Shown: one piece after another, positions 8,714 through 17,440 of the stretch
How positions within the stretch are numbered: the stretch's first letter is position 1
Layout: every line of letters starts with the position of its first letter
NCBI RefSeq assembly: GCF_902459655.1
Contig: NZ_CABPSB010000001.1
Span: 558,001 to 622,000 of the forward strand
Direction: 5' to 3'
DNA from: Pandoraea anhela
Lineage (GTDB): Bacteria > Pseudomonadota > Gammaproteobacteria > Burkholderiales > Burkholderiaceae
Length of the DNA: 64,000 nt
Program-made: the position numbers and the translations under genes
Notes under the pieces: model-generated
Database searches by the model: none
What the model was told of the DNA's origin: nothing
The model's input: the letters and a program-made list of their open reading frames with translations, nothing else

Positions 8714-9982
8714 TTACAGGTCGAGCAGCAGGCGCGCCGGATCTTCCAGCGCTTCCTTCATGGCGACGAGGCTCAGCACGGCTTCGCGACCGTCGATGAT
8801 GCGGTGGTCGTAGCTCATGGCGAGGTAGTTCATCGGGCGGATGACGATCTCGCCGTTTTCCACGACCGCGCGGTCCTTCGTGGCGTGCACGCCGAGAATG
8901 GCCGACTGCGGCGGGTTGATGATCGGGGTCGACAGCATCGAGCCGAACACACCGCCGTTCGAGATCGAGAACGTACCGCCGGTCATTTCTTCGATCGACA
9001 GCTTGCCGTCGGCAGCCTTCTTGCCGTACTCGGCGATCTTCTTTTCGATGTCGGCCAGGCTCATCTGGTCGGCATTGCGCAGGATCGGCACCACCAGACC
9101 ACGCGGCGAGCCGACGGCGATGCCGATGTCGAAGTAGCCGTGGTAGACGATGTCGTTACCGTCGATCGAGGCGTTCACGGCCGGGTATTTCTTGAGGGCG
9201 TGCACGGCGGCCTTGACGAAGAACGACATGAAACCCAGCTTGACGCCGTGTTCCTTCTCGAACTTGTCCTTGTACTTGTTGCGCAGATCCATCACCGGCT
9301 TCATGTTGACCTCGTTGAACGTGGTCAGAATGGCGTTGGTCTGTTGCGATTGCAGCAGGCGCTCGGCGATACGGGCGCGCAGGCGCGACATCGGCACGCG
9401 CTGCTCCGGACGGCCTTCGAGCGACTGGTCGCGGCCGGTCGGGGCGGCGACGGACGGCAGTGCGGCGCGTTGCGCCGGCGCCGGGATCGACGAAGCGGCC
9501 ACGGCGGCCGGCTTGGCGCCGGCGGCCAGGGCGTCGCCCTTGGTCACGCGGCCGTCGCGGCCCGAACCGGCGACGTCGCCGGCCGACAGGTTCTTCTCGG
9601 CCAGCACCTTGGCAGCGGCCGGGCTGGCGATATTGCCCGAAGCACCACCGGCTGCGGGGGCAGCGGTCGGGGCGGCAGCGGCGGCCGGCGCAGCGGCTTC
9701 AGCCGGCTTGGCGGCGACCGGCGCGGCGGCGCCTGCCTTGGCTTCGGTGTCGATCTTGGCGATGATTTGTTCGGACGTCACGGTGTCGCCGGCGGAGGCG
9801 GACACTTCGACGAGCACGCCAGCCGCCGGGGCCGGCACTTCGAGCACGACCTTGTCGGTCTCGACTTCAATGATGGTTTCATCCTGAGCGAATGCTTCGC
9901 CGACTTTCTTCTTCCAGTCGAGCAGCGTGCCTTCGGAAACCGACTCGGAAAACTGGGGGACTTTGACTTCAACAATGGCCAT
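8714..9982 (-). CDS. odhB: 2-oxoglutarate dehydrogenase E2, dihydrolipoyllysine succinyltransferase
   Basis: The 422-residue protein transfers the succinyl group from its lipoyl arm to CoA. The N-terminal lipoyl domain has the modified lysine in ETDKVVLEV at Lys44; an Ala/Pro-rich linker (about 85-125) follows, then the peripheral subunit-binding domain ([13 protein letters not shown] to GRVTKGD), and the catalytic domain ending in [14 protein letters not shown] with the active-site His and Asp. The start is ATG 9982 (MAIVEVKV), supported by an AGGA site eight bases upstream; a longer frame exists but is not needed. It lies between odhA and lpdA on one transcript. Confidence 0.96.
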   Translation of the reverse strand: MAIVEVKVPQFSESVSEGTLLDWKKKVGEAFAQDETIIEVETDKVVLEVPAPAAGVLVEVSASAGDTVTSEQIIAKIDTEAKAGAAAPVAAKPAEAAAPAAAAAPTAAPAAGGASGNIASPAAAKVLAEKNLSAGDVAGSGRDGRVTKGDALAAGAKPAAVAASSIPAPAQRAALPSVAAPTGRDQSLEGRPEQRVPMSRLRARIAERLLQSQQTNAILTTFNEVNMKPVMDLRNKYKDKFEKEHGVKLGFMSFFVKAAVHALKKYPAVNASIDGNDIVYHGYFDIGIAVGSPRGLVVPILRNADQMSLADIEKKIAEYGKKAADGKLSIEEMTGGTFSISNGGVFGSMLSTPIINPPQSAILGVHATKDRAVVENGEIVIRPMNYLAMSYDHRIIDGREAVLSLVAMKEALEDPARLLLDL

Positions 9983-10071
9983 TTCTGGATCCTGGATTCG
10001 ATAAACGTTCAATTCGGAAATACGGCAGCGGCCGTCCCTGGGGGAGGACGACCGCTGTAAGACCTAACCGG

Positions 10072-12936
10072 TTACTGCACCACAGTCGCGCTCTTCAGGC
10101 TGCGACCGAAAGCGACGTCGAGCAGCGACTTGAGCTGTTCGTAGTGCTTGGCGTAGTAGCCCACCGCAGGCGAGGCCGATGCCGGACGACCGGCGTATGC
10201 CAGCTTCTGACCGGCGCTCATGGCTTCGAGCAGGTGGTGCTCGATGTAGAACCACGGACCCTGGTTTTGCGGTTCGTCCTGGGCCCACACCACTTCGGTG
10301 AGGTTTTCGTACTTCTTCAGCTCGTTCTCGAACGCCTTGTGCGGGAACGGGTAGAGCTGTTCCACACGCACGATCGCCACGTCGTTCGACTTCTCTTCAC
10401 GACGGCGAGCAATCAGGTCGTAGTACAGGCGGCCCGAGCAGGCGATGACGCGCTTGACCTTGTTGGCGTCGATCGCGGCGTCGGCTTCGCCGATGACGGT
10501 CTGGAAACCGCCCTTGACGAGTTCCGACAGATCGCTCACGGCTTCCTTGTGACGCAGCAACGACTTCGGCGTGAACACGATCAGCGGCTTGCGCTGCTGA
10601 CGGATCATCTGACGACGCAGCACGTGGAAAATCTGTGCCGGCGTGGTCGGCTGCACCACTTCCATGTTCGTATCGGCGCACAGTTGCAGGTAGCGCTCCA
10701 TACGTGCGGACGAGTGTTCCGGCCCCTGGCCTTCGTAGCCGTGCGGCAGCAGCATCGTCAGGCCCGACACGCGGCCCCACTTCACTTCACCGCTCGAGAT
10801 GAACTGGTCGATCACGACCTGCGCACCGTTGGCGAAGTCGCCGAACTGGCCTTCCCACAGCACCATCGTGTTCGGTTCGGCGGTCGAATAACCGTATTCG
10901 AAGCCCAGCACCGCCTCTTCGGACAGCACCGAGTCGATCACCGTGAAGTTGGCCTGACCGTCCGCCACGTGTTGCAGCGGGGTGTAAGTACCGTCGTTCC
11001 AGCGCTCACGGTTCTGATCGTGCAGCACGGCGTGACGGTGCGTGAACGTGCCACGGCCGGCATCCTGACCGGTCAGACGCACGGCAAAGCCCGATGCAAC
11101 CAGCGAAGCGAACGCGAGATGCTCGCCCATCCCCCAGTCGAGCGGCTGCTCGCCGACACCCATCTTGCGACGGTCGTTGATGACCTTCTCGACGAGCGGG
11201 TGGACCTTGAAGTTTTCCGGAATGGTCGTGATGCGCTCGGCCAGTCGCTTGATTTCTGCGAGCGGCACCGCCGTATCGGCCTTGTCGATGTACTTCTTGT
11301 TCAGGAACGGCACCCAGTCGACGGCGTACTTGCTCTTGTAGTTCGAGAGCACCGGATCGACCGTGTGATGACCGTCGTCCATGGCCGAACGGTAAGCCTT
11401 CACGAAGCCTTCGCCTTCTTCGGCCGTGATCACGCCTTGCGTGACCAGCTTCTCGACGTACAGCGCGCGCGTGCCCGGGTGTTGAGCGATCTTCTTGTAC
11501 ATCAGCGGCTGCGTCACCGCCGGGGTGTCCTGCTCGTTGTGGCCCAGTTTGCGGAAGCAAACGATGTCCACCACAGCATCCTTCTTGAATTCCTGACGGA
11601 ATTCGAGGGCCAGTTGCATGGCCAGCACGACCGCTTCCGGATCGTCGCCGTTCACGTGCAGCACCGGCGCTTCGATCATCTTGACCACGTCCGAGCAGTA
11701 CGTCGTCGAGCGGGCGTCACGCGGATCCGACGTGGTGAAGCCGATCTGGTTGTTGATGACGATGTGCACCGTGCCATGCGTGCCGTAACCGCGCGTTTGC
11801 GCGAGGTTCAGCGTTTCCATCACGACGCCCTGACCTGCGAAAGCGGCGTCGCCGTGCACTTGCACCGCCAGCACGCTGGCCGCGTCGGCTTCGCCGCGAC
11901 GGTCCATACGGGCCTTGGCCGAACCTTCGACCACCGGGTTCACGATTTCGAGGTGCGACGGGTTGAATGCGAGCGACAGGTGGACCGGCCCCCCCGTCGT
12001 CGAGACATCGCTCGAGAAGCCCTTGTGGTACTTCACGTCACCGGCCGGCAGGTCGTCGACGTGCTTGCCTTCGAATTCGGCGAACAGGTCCGACGGCATC
12101 TTGCCGAGGGTGTTGACCAGCACGTTCAGACGGCCGCGGTGGGCCATGCCGATCACGATTTCCTGCACGCCCTTGCCGCCGGCGTGGTGCACGAGTTCGT
12201 CCATCGCCACGATGAACGATTCGCCGCCTTCGAGCGAGAAGCGCTTCTGGCCGACGAACTTGGTATGCAGATAACGCTCGAGACCTTCAGCGGCCGTCAG
12301 GCGTTCGAGGATGTGCTTCTTCTTTTCAGCGGTGAAGTTAGGCGTAGCACGCACCTTCTCCAGACGCTCCTGCCACCAGCGCTTTTGCACCGGATCGCTG
12401 ATGTACATGTACTCGGCGCCGATCGAGCCGCAGTACGTGTCGCGCAGCGCCTTGAGCAGATCGCGCAGGCTGGCTTGTTCGAAACCGAAGTACGTGTTCT
12501 CGGCCGAGTACACGCTGTCCATGTCGGCTTCGGTCAGGTCGTAGAACGCGGGTTCCAGTTCCGGAATGGCCGGACGTTCCTGGCGCTTGAGCGGGTCCAG
12601 ATTGGCCCAGCGTGCGCCGAGAAAGCGGTAGGCGGCGACCAGCGACTGCACGTGCACCTGCTTGCGGGCAACGGCCAGATCGGACGCGCCGGCATGCGAC
12701 ACGAAGGCATTGGCCTTGGCGCGCTGGGCGAACGACTCCACGATCGGGGCGTGAGCCACGTCGTTGGCGTTGGAACCATCAACAGCGGGAACGTTTTGCA
12801 GCGCGTCGAAATACTGGCGCCAGTTGTCCGGCACGGAAGCCGGATTATCAAGATACGATTCGTACAGTTCTTCGACGTAGGGGGCATTGCCGCCGAAGAG
12901 GTACGAGTTCGCTTGGAATTGTTCCATCAAACTCAT
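10072..12936 (-). CDS. odhA: 2-oxoglutarate dehydrogenase E1 component
   Basis: This 954-residue thiamine-diphosphate enzyme decarboxylates 2-oxoglutarate and succinylates the lipoyl arm of E2, a TCA-cycle step. Family signatures are present: the N-terminal segment SYLFGGNAPYVEELYE, the IGMAHRGRLNVL motif, GDAAFAGQGVVMETLNL near the diphosphate site, and the C-terminal VWAQDEPQNQGPW. It is the first gene of the odhA-odhB-lpdA operon. An AGGTG element precedes the ATG. The promoter must lie in the roughly 600-base region upstream. Length is standard for the family. Confidence 0.97.
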   Translation of the reverse strand: MSLMEQFQANSYLFGGNAPYVEELYESYLDNPASVPDNWRQYFDALQNVPAVDGSNANDVAHAPIVESFAQRAKANAFVSHAGASDLAVARKQVHVQSLVAAYRFLGARWANLDPLKRQERPAIPELEPAFYDLTEADMDSVYSAENTYFGFEQASLRDLLKALRDTYCGSIGAEYMYISDPVQKRWWQERLEKVRATPNFTAEKKKHILERLTAAEGLERYLHTKFVGQKRFSLEGGESFIVAMDELVHHAGGKGVQEIVIGMAHRGRLNVLVNTLGKMPSDLFAEFEGKHVDDLPAGDVKYHKGFSSDVSTTGGPVHLSLAFNPSHLEIVNPVVEGSAKARMDRRGEADAASVLAVQVHGDAAFAGQGVVMETLNLAQTRGYGTHGTVHIVINNQIGFTTSDPRDARSTTYCSDVVKMIEAPVLHVNGDDPEAVVLAMQLALEFRQEFKKDAVVDIVCFRKLGHNEQDTPAVTQPLMYKKIAQHPGTRALYVEKLVTQGVITAEEGEGFVKAYRSAMDDGHHTVDPVLSNYKSKYAVDWVPFLNKKYIDKADTAVPLAEIKRLAERITTIPENFKVHPLVEKVINDRRKMGVGEQPLDWGMGEHLAFASLVASGFAVRLTGQDAGRGTFTHRHAVLHDQNRERWNDGTYTPLQHVADGQANFTVIDSVLSEEAVLGFEYGYSTAEPNTMVLWEGQFGDFANGAQVVIDQFISSGEVKWGRVSGLTMLLPHGYEGQGPEHSSARMERYLQLCADTNMEVVQPTTPAQIFHVLRRQMIRQQRKPLIVFTPKSLLRHKEAVSDLSELVKGGFQTVIGEADAAIDANKVKRVIACSGRLYYDLIARRREEKSNDVAIVRVEQLYPFPHKAFENELKKYENLTEVVWAQDEPQNQGPWFYIEHHLLEAMSAGQKLAYAGRPASASPAVGYYAKHYEQLKSLLDVAFGRSLKSATVVQ

Positions 12937-13535
12937 TTTGCGCTCACCTTTTCTACGAGTGTCTCGAGAAATAGCGGGTTACGAAACCTTCCGCGACACG
13001 GCCTGACCGATTAGCGGATTGCGAGAATCAAGTGGTGCTTGGAAGGACCTGATCAATCACGGCGTGGAGCATAGCACGTTTTCCCGGCGATCACCGCCCC
13101 GGAAAGCCGTCGTACGGGGACTTGCGGGGTGTCCGCCGCATGGGTCGCAACGCACCGCATGCGAGGTGCAGAACGGTCGGTCGCCTCGTTGCGATCATGC
13201 GCGCATCCGACCCCGATTTCACATCACCTGCCCTCGATTTGCCCGACAACATGCCGTCATCACGCACCCTTACCGCGTATTTCCGTTACGCGTCGGGCGC
13301 ACGTCGGGTGCACGCCTTTATCGTGCCCCTTTACACTGATATGGAAAATAAATATATAAGAATTGGTTTTTATTATTTTAATTTCTAAAGACGACCATCC
13401 ATGGTGTTGGGTGTCTGGCCGGGCGCTTCCCGATAAACAAAAAGCCCCGGCGTCTGCACGCCAAGGCTTTGTCCGCATGAATCTCGGGCAGTCTGCGGAA
13501 TCTGCCGAACCTTGCGCGGCAGACGTCGTCTCGCG
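12937..13535. other. Intergenic region with odhA promoter and an AT-rich patch
   Basis: No gene is supported here. Its left part must hold the promoter of odhA. Around 13330-13390 base composition drops sharply to AT-rich sequence, unusual for the window. A terminator for the lipoprotein gene at 13536 lies at its right end. Short ORFs in the region cross that terminator and lack ribosome sites. Confidence 0.5.
13434..13470 (-). terminator. Terminator of the 13536 lipoprotein gene
   Basis: Read on the minus strand, AAAGCC...GGCGT pairs with ACGCC...GGCTTT and is followed by TTTTTGTTT. The stem has two small internal mismatches. It lies 66 bases after the stop. Confidence 0.7.
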
Positions 13536-13943
13536 TCAGTCCGTGCTTCCCGAGTAAGGTACGAGGCAGCGTTTGACCGTTTTTTCGTAGTCGCGGGAGA
13601 GATGGCTGCCGGGCGTCTCGAAGTATTGGATGCGTGCGCCGAAGCCGCCCTGTGCGATATCGACGTACGGGTTGTACGTCGCCTTGCCCTCCTTGTCCGG
13701 TCCGGCATACACGCGCACACGGTCCCAGCCGTCACGTGCGTACGATGTCGAGTCGACGTTACGCGACAGTTCACCCCAGCCGTGATAGATGCAGTTGAGC
13801 ACCATGAAGCGATCGGCATCGGTGCCTTGATCGAGCAGTCGCCCCGTCACCGGATCGGGCCGGCTCATCTGATTGATCGGGCCACAACCGGCCATCACGC
13901 CGGCCAGCACTGCCATCGTCGCCATCAGCGCCACTCGATTCAT
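13536..13943 (-). CDS. Small lipoprotein, unknown function
   Basis: The 135-residue product begins with a lipoprotein signal whose lipobox is VMAGC, followed by GPINQMSRPDPVTGR. The remainder is mixed alpha/beta with aromatic residues and a late Cys near residue 127, and matches no domain I recognise. The start ATG has a GAGG ribosome site about ten bases upstream. It is a single-gene unit with its own terminator, between the chemoreceptor gene and odhA. Membrane anchoring is well supported; function is unknown. Confidence 0.75.
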   Translation of the reverse strand: MNRVALMATMAVLAGVMAGCGPINQMSRPDPVTGRLLDQGTDADRFMVLNCIYHGWGELSRNVDSTSYARDGWDRVRVYAGPDKEGKATYNPYVDIAQGGFGARIQYFETPGSHLSRDYEKTVKRCLVPYSGSTD

Positions 13944-14206
13944 ACTTCGACATCCTCAACTGAGCAAAAGATGGGCAATGGTACCCGGTTCGGCACGCCA
14001 CCGCCATGAACACGCCCATCCGATGCCGTCCCGACCGCCCTATCGGCTGCGCCCTCGCCCGCCTTTCAGCTCTCACGCATCCAGCACGCCTCCTGTACTC
14101 TGCCTGCACGCTGCCTGCACTCCGTCTGCCCCAACCCGCTCTCAGCTTGCGATCAGCGCGCCACGCCAGCCGAGTGTGACGAGACTCACCGGGATTCCCT
14201 GAAGGC

Positions 14207-15829
14207 TCAGGCAGCCAGCGACAGCGTGGCGCCGTCTACGGCATGCAACGCCGGGCGCTTTGCTCCGCCCGACGCCGCCCCTTCTTCCCCGAGCCGGAAA
14301 CGCGCCATTTCCTCCCGCAGCGCGTTCGTCTGATCCTCCAGCGACGCGGCCGCCGCAGCCGCCTGCTCCACGAGCGCCGCGTTTTGCTGCGTGACGGCAT
14401 CCATCTGCGTGACGGCCTGATTCACCTGCTCGATGCCGCCGCTCTGCTCATCGGACGCCGCCGAAATCTCGCCCATGATGTCGGTCACGCGCTGCACCGC
14501 TTGCAGGATTTCATCCATCGTGCGGCCCGCTTCCGTGACGAGCGACGAGCCGTCCGCCACCTTCTGTGCCGATGCCTCGATCAGCGCCTTGATTTCGCGA
14601 GCCGCCGTCGCGCTGCGCTGCGCCAGCGTGCGTACCTCGCCTGCCACCACCGCGAAGCCGCGTCCCTGCTCGCCCGCACGCGCCGCTTCGACGGCGGCGT
14701 TCAGCGCCAGGATGTTGGTCTGGAATGCGATGCCGTCGATGACCGCGATAATGTCCACGACCTGCGACGAACTCGCCGAGATGCCCTGCATCGTGTCCAC
14801 CACGCGCGCCACGACCTGACCACCGCGCGCGGCGATATCCGAAGCGTTCACCGCCAGTTGGCTTGCCTGCCGAGCGTTGTCGGCGTTCTGCTTCACCGTG
14901 GCCGTCAACTGCTCCATCGACGACGCGGTCTCCTCGAGCGACGCCGCCTGCTGCTCGGTACGCGCCGACAGGTCGGTATTGCCCGCCGAAATTTCCGCAG
15001 TCGCCGTCGCCATCGTTTCGCAGCTATGCCGCACGCCGCGAATCGTGTCGGCCAGGCGCGACTGCATCGTCTCCAGACCGCGCATGAGCATCGACATCTC
15101 GTCCTTGCCGCGTACGTGCACCGGGTTGTCGAGTTGCCCCGCAGAGATGTGCTCGAAGTGCGTCAGCGCTTCTTTCAGGGGACGCATGATCGCGCCGCGC
15201 AGCGAGAAGTAGCAGGCGATGGCCATGAGCACGCCCAGCACCGTCGCACCGATGCTCAGCCAGCGAAACGCCACGAGTTCCACCATCGACGCCTCGTAAG
15301 TCTCTCGCCCGAGCTTCAACTTGTAGGCGGCCAGCGCGTCGCTCGCCGTGGTGAGCGCAGCGTAATGCTTGGGCAGGACGTTCATGGTGATGTCGTCCAT
15401 GGCGGTGCGATCGCGCGCGTCGATTGCGGCGAGCATCGGCTCCATGCCCTGATCGAAGAACACCGCGCGACGCGCGGCGACGTCGTCCGCCAGGCGCTGT
15501 TCCTCCGCGCCATGCGGCAGTGCCTGATAGGCGACCCATGCCGCGTTCGCCTCCTTGATCATGCTGCGCGCGCGCGCGGCGATCTTGTCGGCGTCGGGCG
15601 ATTCGGGATGCAGCACCACGCGATCGAGAATGGCGCGCGTGCGTGCCAGCGTCGCGTTATCTTTACCCAGCTCGACGGTGGCGGCGAGGTGATTGGCATA
15701 CGTCTCGCGAAGCGCATTACCGGTACGCGTCATACCGGCAATACCCAACGCGCCCAGCAAAATCAATAACACCGCCAACAGCGCCATCGTGATGCCCAGG
15801 CGCGCCTTGATCGAAAAGCTTCGAAACAT
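14207..15829 (-). CDS. Methyl-accepting chemotaxis protein (Tar/Tsr-like)
   Basis: The 540-residue receptor has an N-terminal membrane helix (about 10-32), a periplasmic four-helix-type ligand domain (33-190), a second helix near 192-212, a HAMP domain (about 213-265) and a long cytoplasmic signalling coiled coil. The hairpin tip is the conserved GIAFQTNILALNAAVEAARAG. Methylation regions flank it. There is no C-terminal pentapeptide of the NWETF type, so CheR/CheB tethering through that motif is not expected. A GGAG site precedes the ATG. No other chemotaxis genes lie nearby, so it is an orphan receptor; the ligand is unknown. Confidence 0.95.
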   Translation of the reverse strand: MFRSFSIKARLGITMALLAVLLILLGALGIAGMTRTGNALRETYANHLAATVELGKDNATLARTRAILDRVVLHPESPDADKIAARARSMIKEANAAWVAYQALPHGAEEQRLADDVAARRAVFFDQGMEPMLAAIDARDRTAMDDITMNVLPKHYAALTTASDALAAYKLKLGRETYEASMVELVAFRWLSIGATVLGVLMAIACYFSLRGAIMRPLKEALTHFEHISAGQLDNPVHVRGKDEMSMLMRGLETMQSRLADTIRGVRHSCETMATATAEISAGNTDLSARTEQQAASLEETASSMEQLTATVKQNADNARQASQLAVNASDIAARGGQVVARVVDTMQGISASSSQVVDIIAVIDGIAFQTNILALNAAVEAARAGEQGRGFAVVAGEVRTLAQRSATAAREIKALIEASAQKVADGSSLVTEAGRTMDEILQAVQRVTDIMGEISAASDEQSGGIEQVNQAVTQMDAVTQQNAALVEQAAAAAASLEDQTNALREEMARFRLGEEGAASGGAKRPALHAVDGATLSLAA

Positions 15830-16167
15830 GCTGTCGTCTCCGTCTTACGTGGTGGCTACCTCAACCCTGTCCGACCTCTGCCGGGCCGTTCATACTTGTC
15901 ACATCGGCGTATCTCACGTCAGACTTAAGCGTCCTGCGGGTTTACGTGCCCGTGATTTACGTGCCCGTGAGTCAGAATGCCGATCCGCGCGAGATGGATG
16001 GATATCAGTCGCCGCTCATGCGCGAAGGTCGGAAAGCGACGTGCTGCGGACCGAAACGAAAGCGCGTGGGAATGGCACTGGAAAAACAGCAAGTCACTGT
16101 GCGCGAATTGCGGGAGTCAACGGGATCGTATTACGTTTTTTATATATATACGCAATATATTCGGATC
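15830..16167. other. Intergenic region with a 15-bp tandem duplication and AT-rich promoter-like end
   Basis: This divergent region separates the chemoreceptor and TPR genes. It holds an exact tandem duplication (separate entry) and, near 16130-16165, an AT-rich stretch likely to contain the TPR gene promoter. An in-frame extension of the TPR ORF to 15946 crosses the repeat and is probably not translated. Confidence 0.5.
15941..15970. repeat. Exact 15-bp tandem duplication
   Basis: TTTACGTGCCCGTGA occurs twice in direct succession with no mismatch, upstream of the TPR gene. Confidence 0.95.
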
Positions 16168-16470
16168 ATGATCGAGGGACTTGAGAAACTGTTGGCCGCA
16201 GGCAAAGACAACGCGCTGCTGCGCTTCGGCCTGGGCAAGGCCTATCTCGACGGGCAGCATTTCGCCATCGCCGCGGATCATCTGGCGCACTGTGTGGCGT
16301 TCGACCCGGCTTATACGGCGGCCTGGAAGCTCCTCGGTAAGGCGCGGCAAGGCGCCGGTGACGCGGACGGCGCGCGAGAAGCATGGACGCGCGGCATCGC
16401 TGCCGCGCAGGCGCATGGCGATCGCCAAGCCGAGAAGGAAATGACCGTTTTTCTCAAACGGCTGGGCTGA
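16168..16470 (+). CDS. Small TPR-repeat protein
   Basis: The 100-residue product is made almost wholly of helix pairs with TPR spacing, for example LLRFGLGKAYLDGQHFAIAADHLAHCVAFDP and AAWKLLGKARQGAGDADGAREAW read in two consecutive repeats. TPRs mediate protein-protein contacts. The start ATG 16168 (MIEGLEKLL) fits homologues better than longer in-frame starts, which would run through an AT-rich promoter-like region. No enzymatic residues are present. It lies 119 bases before the LysE gene and may be cotranscribed. Confidence 0.75.
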   Translation: MIEGLEKLLAAGKDNALLRFGLGKAYLDGQHFAIAADHLAHCVAFDPAYTAAWKLLGKARQGAGDADGAREAWTRGIAAAQAHGDRQAEKEMTVFLKRLG

Positions 16471-16589
16471 ATTCCTACCGTGTAACTGCGCCGCTCCGGC
16501 GAGCCGGCGAGCCCCTTGCAGGCGTGGTATCTTGCAACCTCTCCTTATCCAATACCGCGAACGCTTCGCGCGTTCGGGACATCCATACA

Positions 16590-17222
16590 ATGCCTGATAC
16601 CTCCACCTGGCTCGCCTTTGCTCTGGTCGCCATCGGCATGGCCCTGACGCCGGGACCGAACATGATGTATCTGGTCTCGCGTTCGCTGTGTCAGGGTCCT
16701 GCCGCCGGGCTCGTCTCCCTCGGCGGCGTGGCGCTCGCTTTCGTCTTTTACATGCTGTGCGCCGCGTTCGGTATCACGGCCCTGCTCTTCGCCGTACCGT
16801 TCGCCTACGATGCGCTGCGCTTCGGCGGCGCGATCTATTTGCTCTGGCTGTCATGGCAAGCGCTCAAGCCGGGTGGCCGCTCGCCGTTCGAGGTCAGTAC
16901 GCTGCCCAAGGACAGCAATCGCCGTCTTTTCATGATGGGCCTGCTGACTTCGGTGCTGAATCCGAAAATTGCGATGCTCTATCTCGCGCTGCTGCCGCAG
17001 TTCGTCCACCCCGAGCATGGCAGCGTGCTGACGCAGTCGCTGGCGCTCGGCGCCACGCAGATCGTCGGCAGTGTGGTGGTGAACGCGTCCATCGCGCTGT
17101 CGGCAGGCGCCATTTCGCGATTCCTCGGTCAACGCCCTGCCTGGCTGCGCATTCAGCGCTACCTCATGGGCGGGATGCTCGGCGCGCTGGCCGTGCGCAT
17201 GGCGACGGAAGCCCGGCGCTGA
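16590..17222 (+). CDS. LysE/RhtB family amino acid exporter
   Basis: The 210-residue inner-membrane protein shows the family start (LAFALVAIGMALTPGPNMMYLVSRSL), with the conserved TPGPN motif near residue 20, and about six hydrophobic helices. The GLLTSVLNPK segment after the central loop is also typical. Such carriers export amino acids or their derivatives by proton exchange; the substrate cannot be read from sequence. The start ATG 16590 was chosen because the family N-terminus begins there; upstream codons belong to an unrelated frame. Confidence 0.93.
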   Translation: MPDTSTWLAFALVAIGMALTPGPNMMYLVSRSLCQGPAAGLVSLGGVALAFVFYMLCAAFGITALLFAVPFAYDALRFGGAIYLLWLSWQALKPGGRSPFEVSTLPKDSNRRLFMMGLLTSVLNPKIAMLYLALLPQFVHPEHGSVLTQSLALGATQIVGSVVVNASIALSAGAISRFLGQRPAWLRIQRYLMGGMLGALAVRMATEARR

Positions 17223-17440
17223 GCGTTACCGCGCCGCCGACCGGGATTTCTCGGGGGACCGGCGAACGCCGGCCCCACCTGCCGTTCTAATACTTCGCAG
17301 TCTGCTACGCGTGCACCCCTCCCATTTTTTTGGAGGGTGACGCCCCGGCCGTGGCATACTGCTTCGATTTCGCCGCGCGGCGGGGATCCACGCAGCGCTA
17401 GGCCGGCCGGCCTGTTCCCATCCTGCATTTTTCGTTGGGT

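Noticed and set aside
10144-13014. 956-codon open frame on the plus strand opposite odhA
   Set aside because: It mirrors odhA in length, a common effect of high GC at third positions. Its translation is low complexity, rich in Arg, His, Val and Leu, and has no ribosome site.
13363-13557. 64-codon ORF near the 13.4-kb terminator
   Set aside because: It spans the terminator stem of the neighbouring lipoprotein gene and the AT-rich patch, with no ribosome site.
17240-17275. GC hairpin after the LysE gene
   Set aside because: The stem is good but no U-run follows, so terminator status is not supported.
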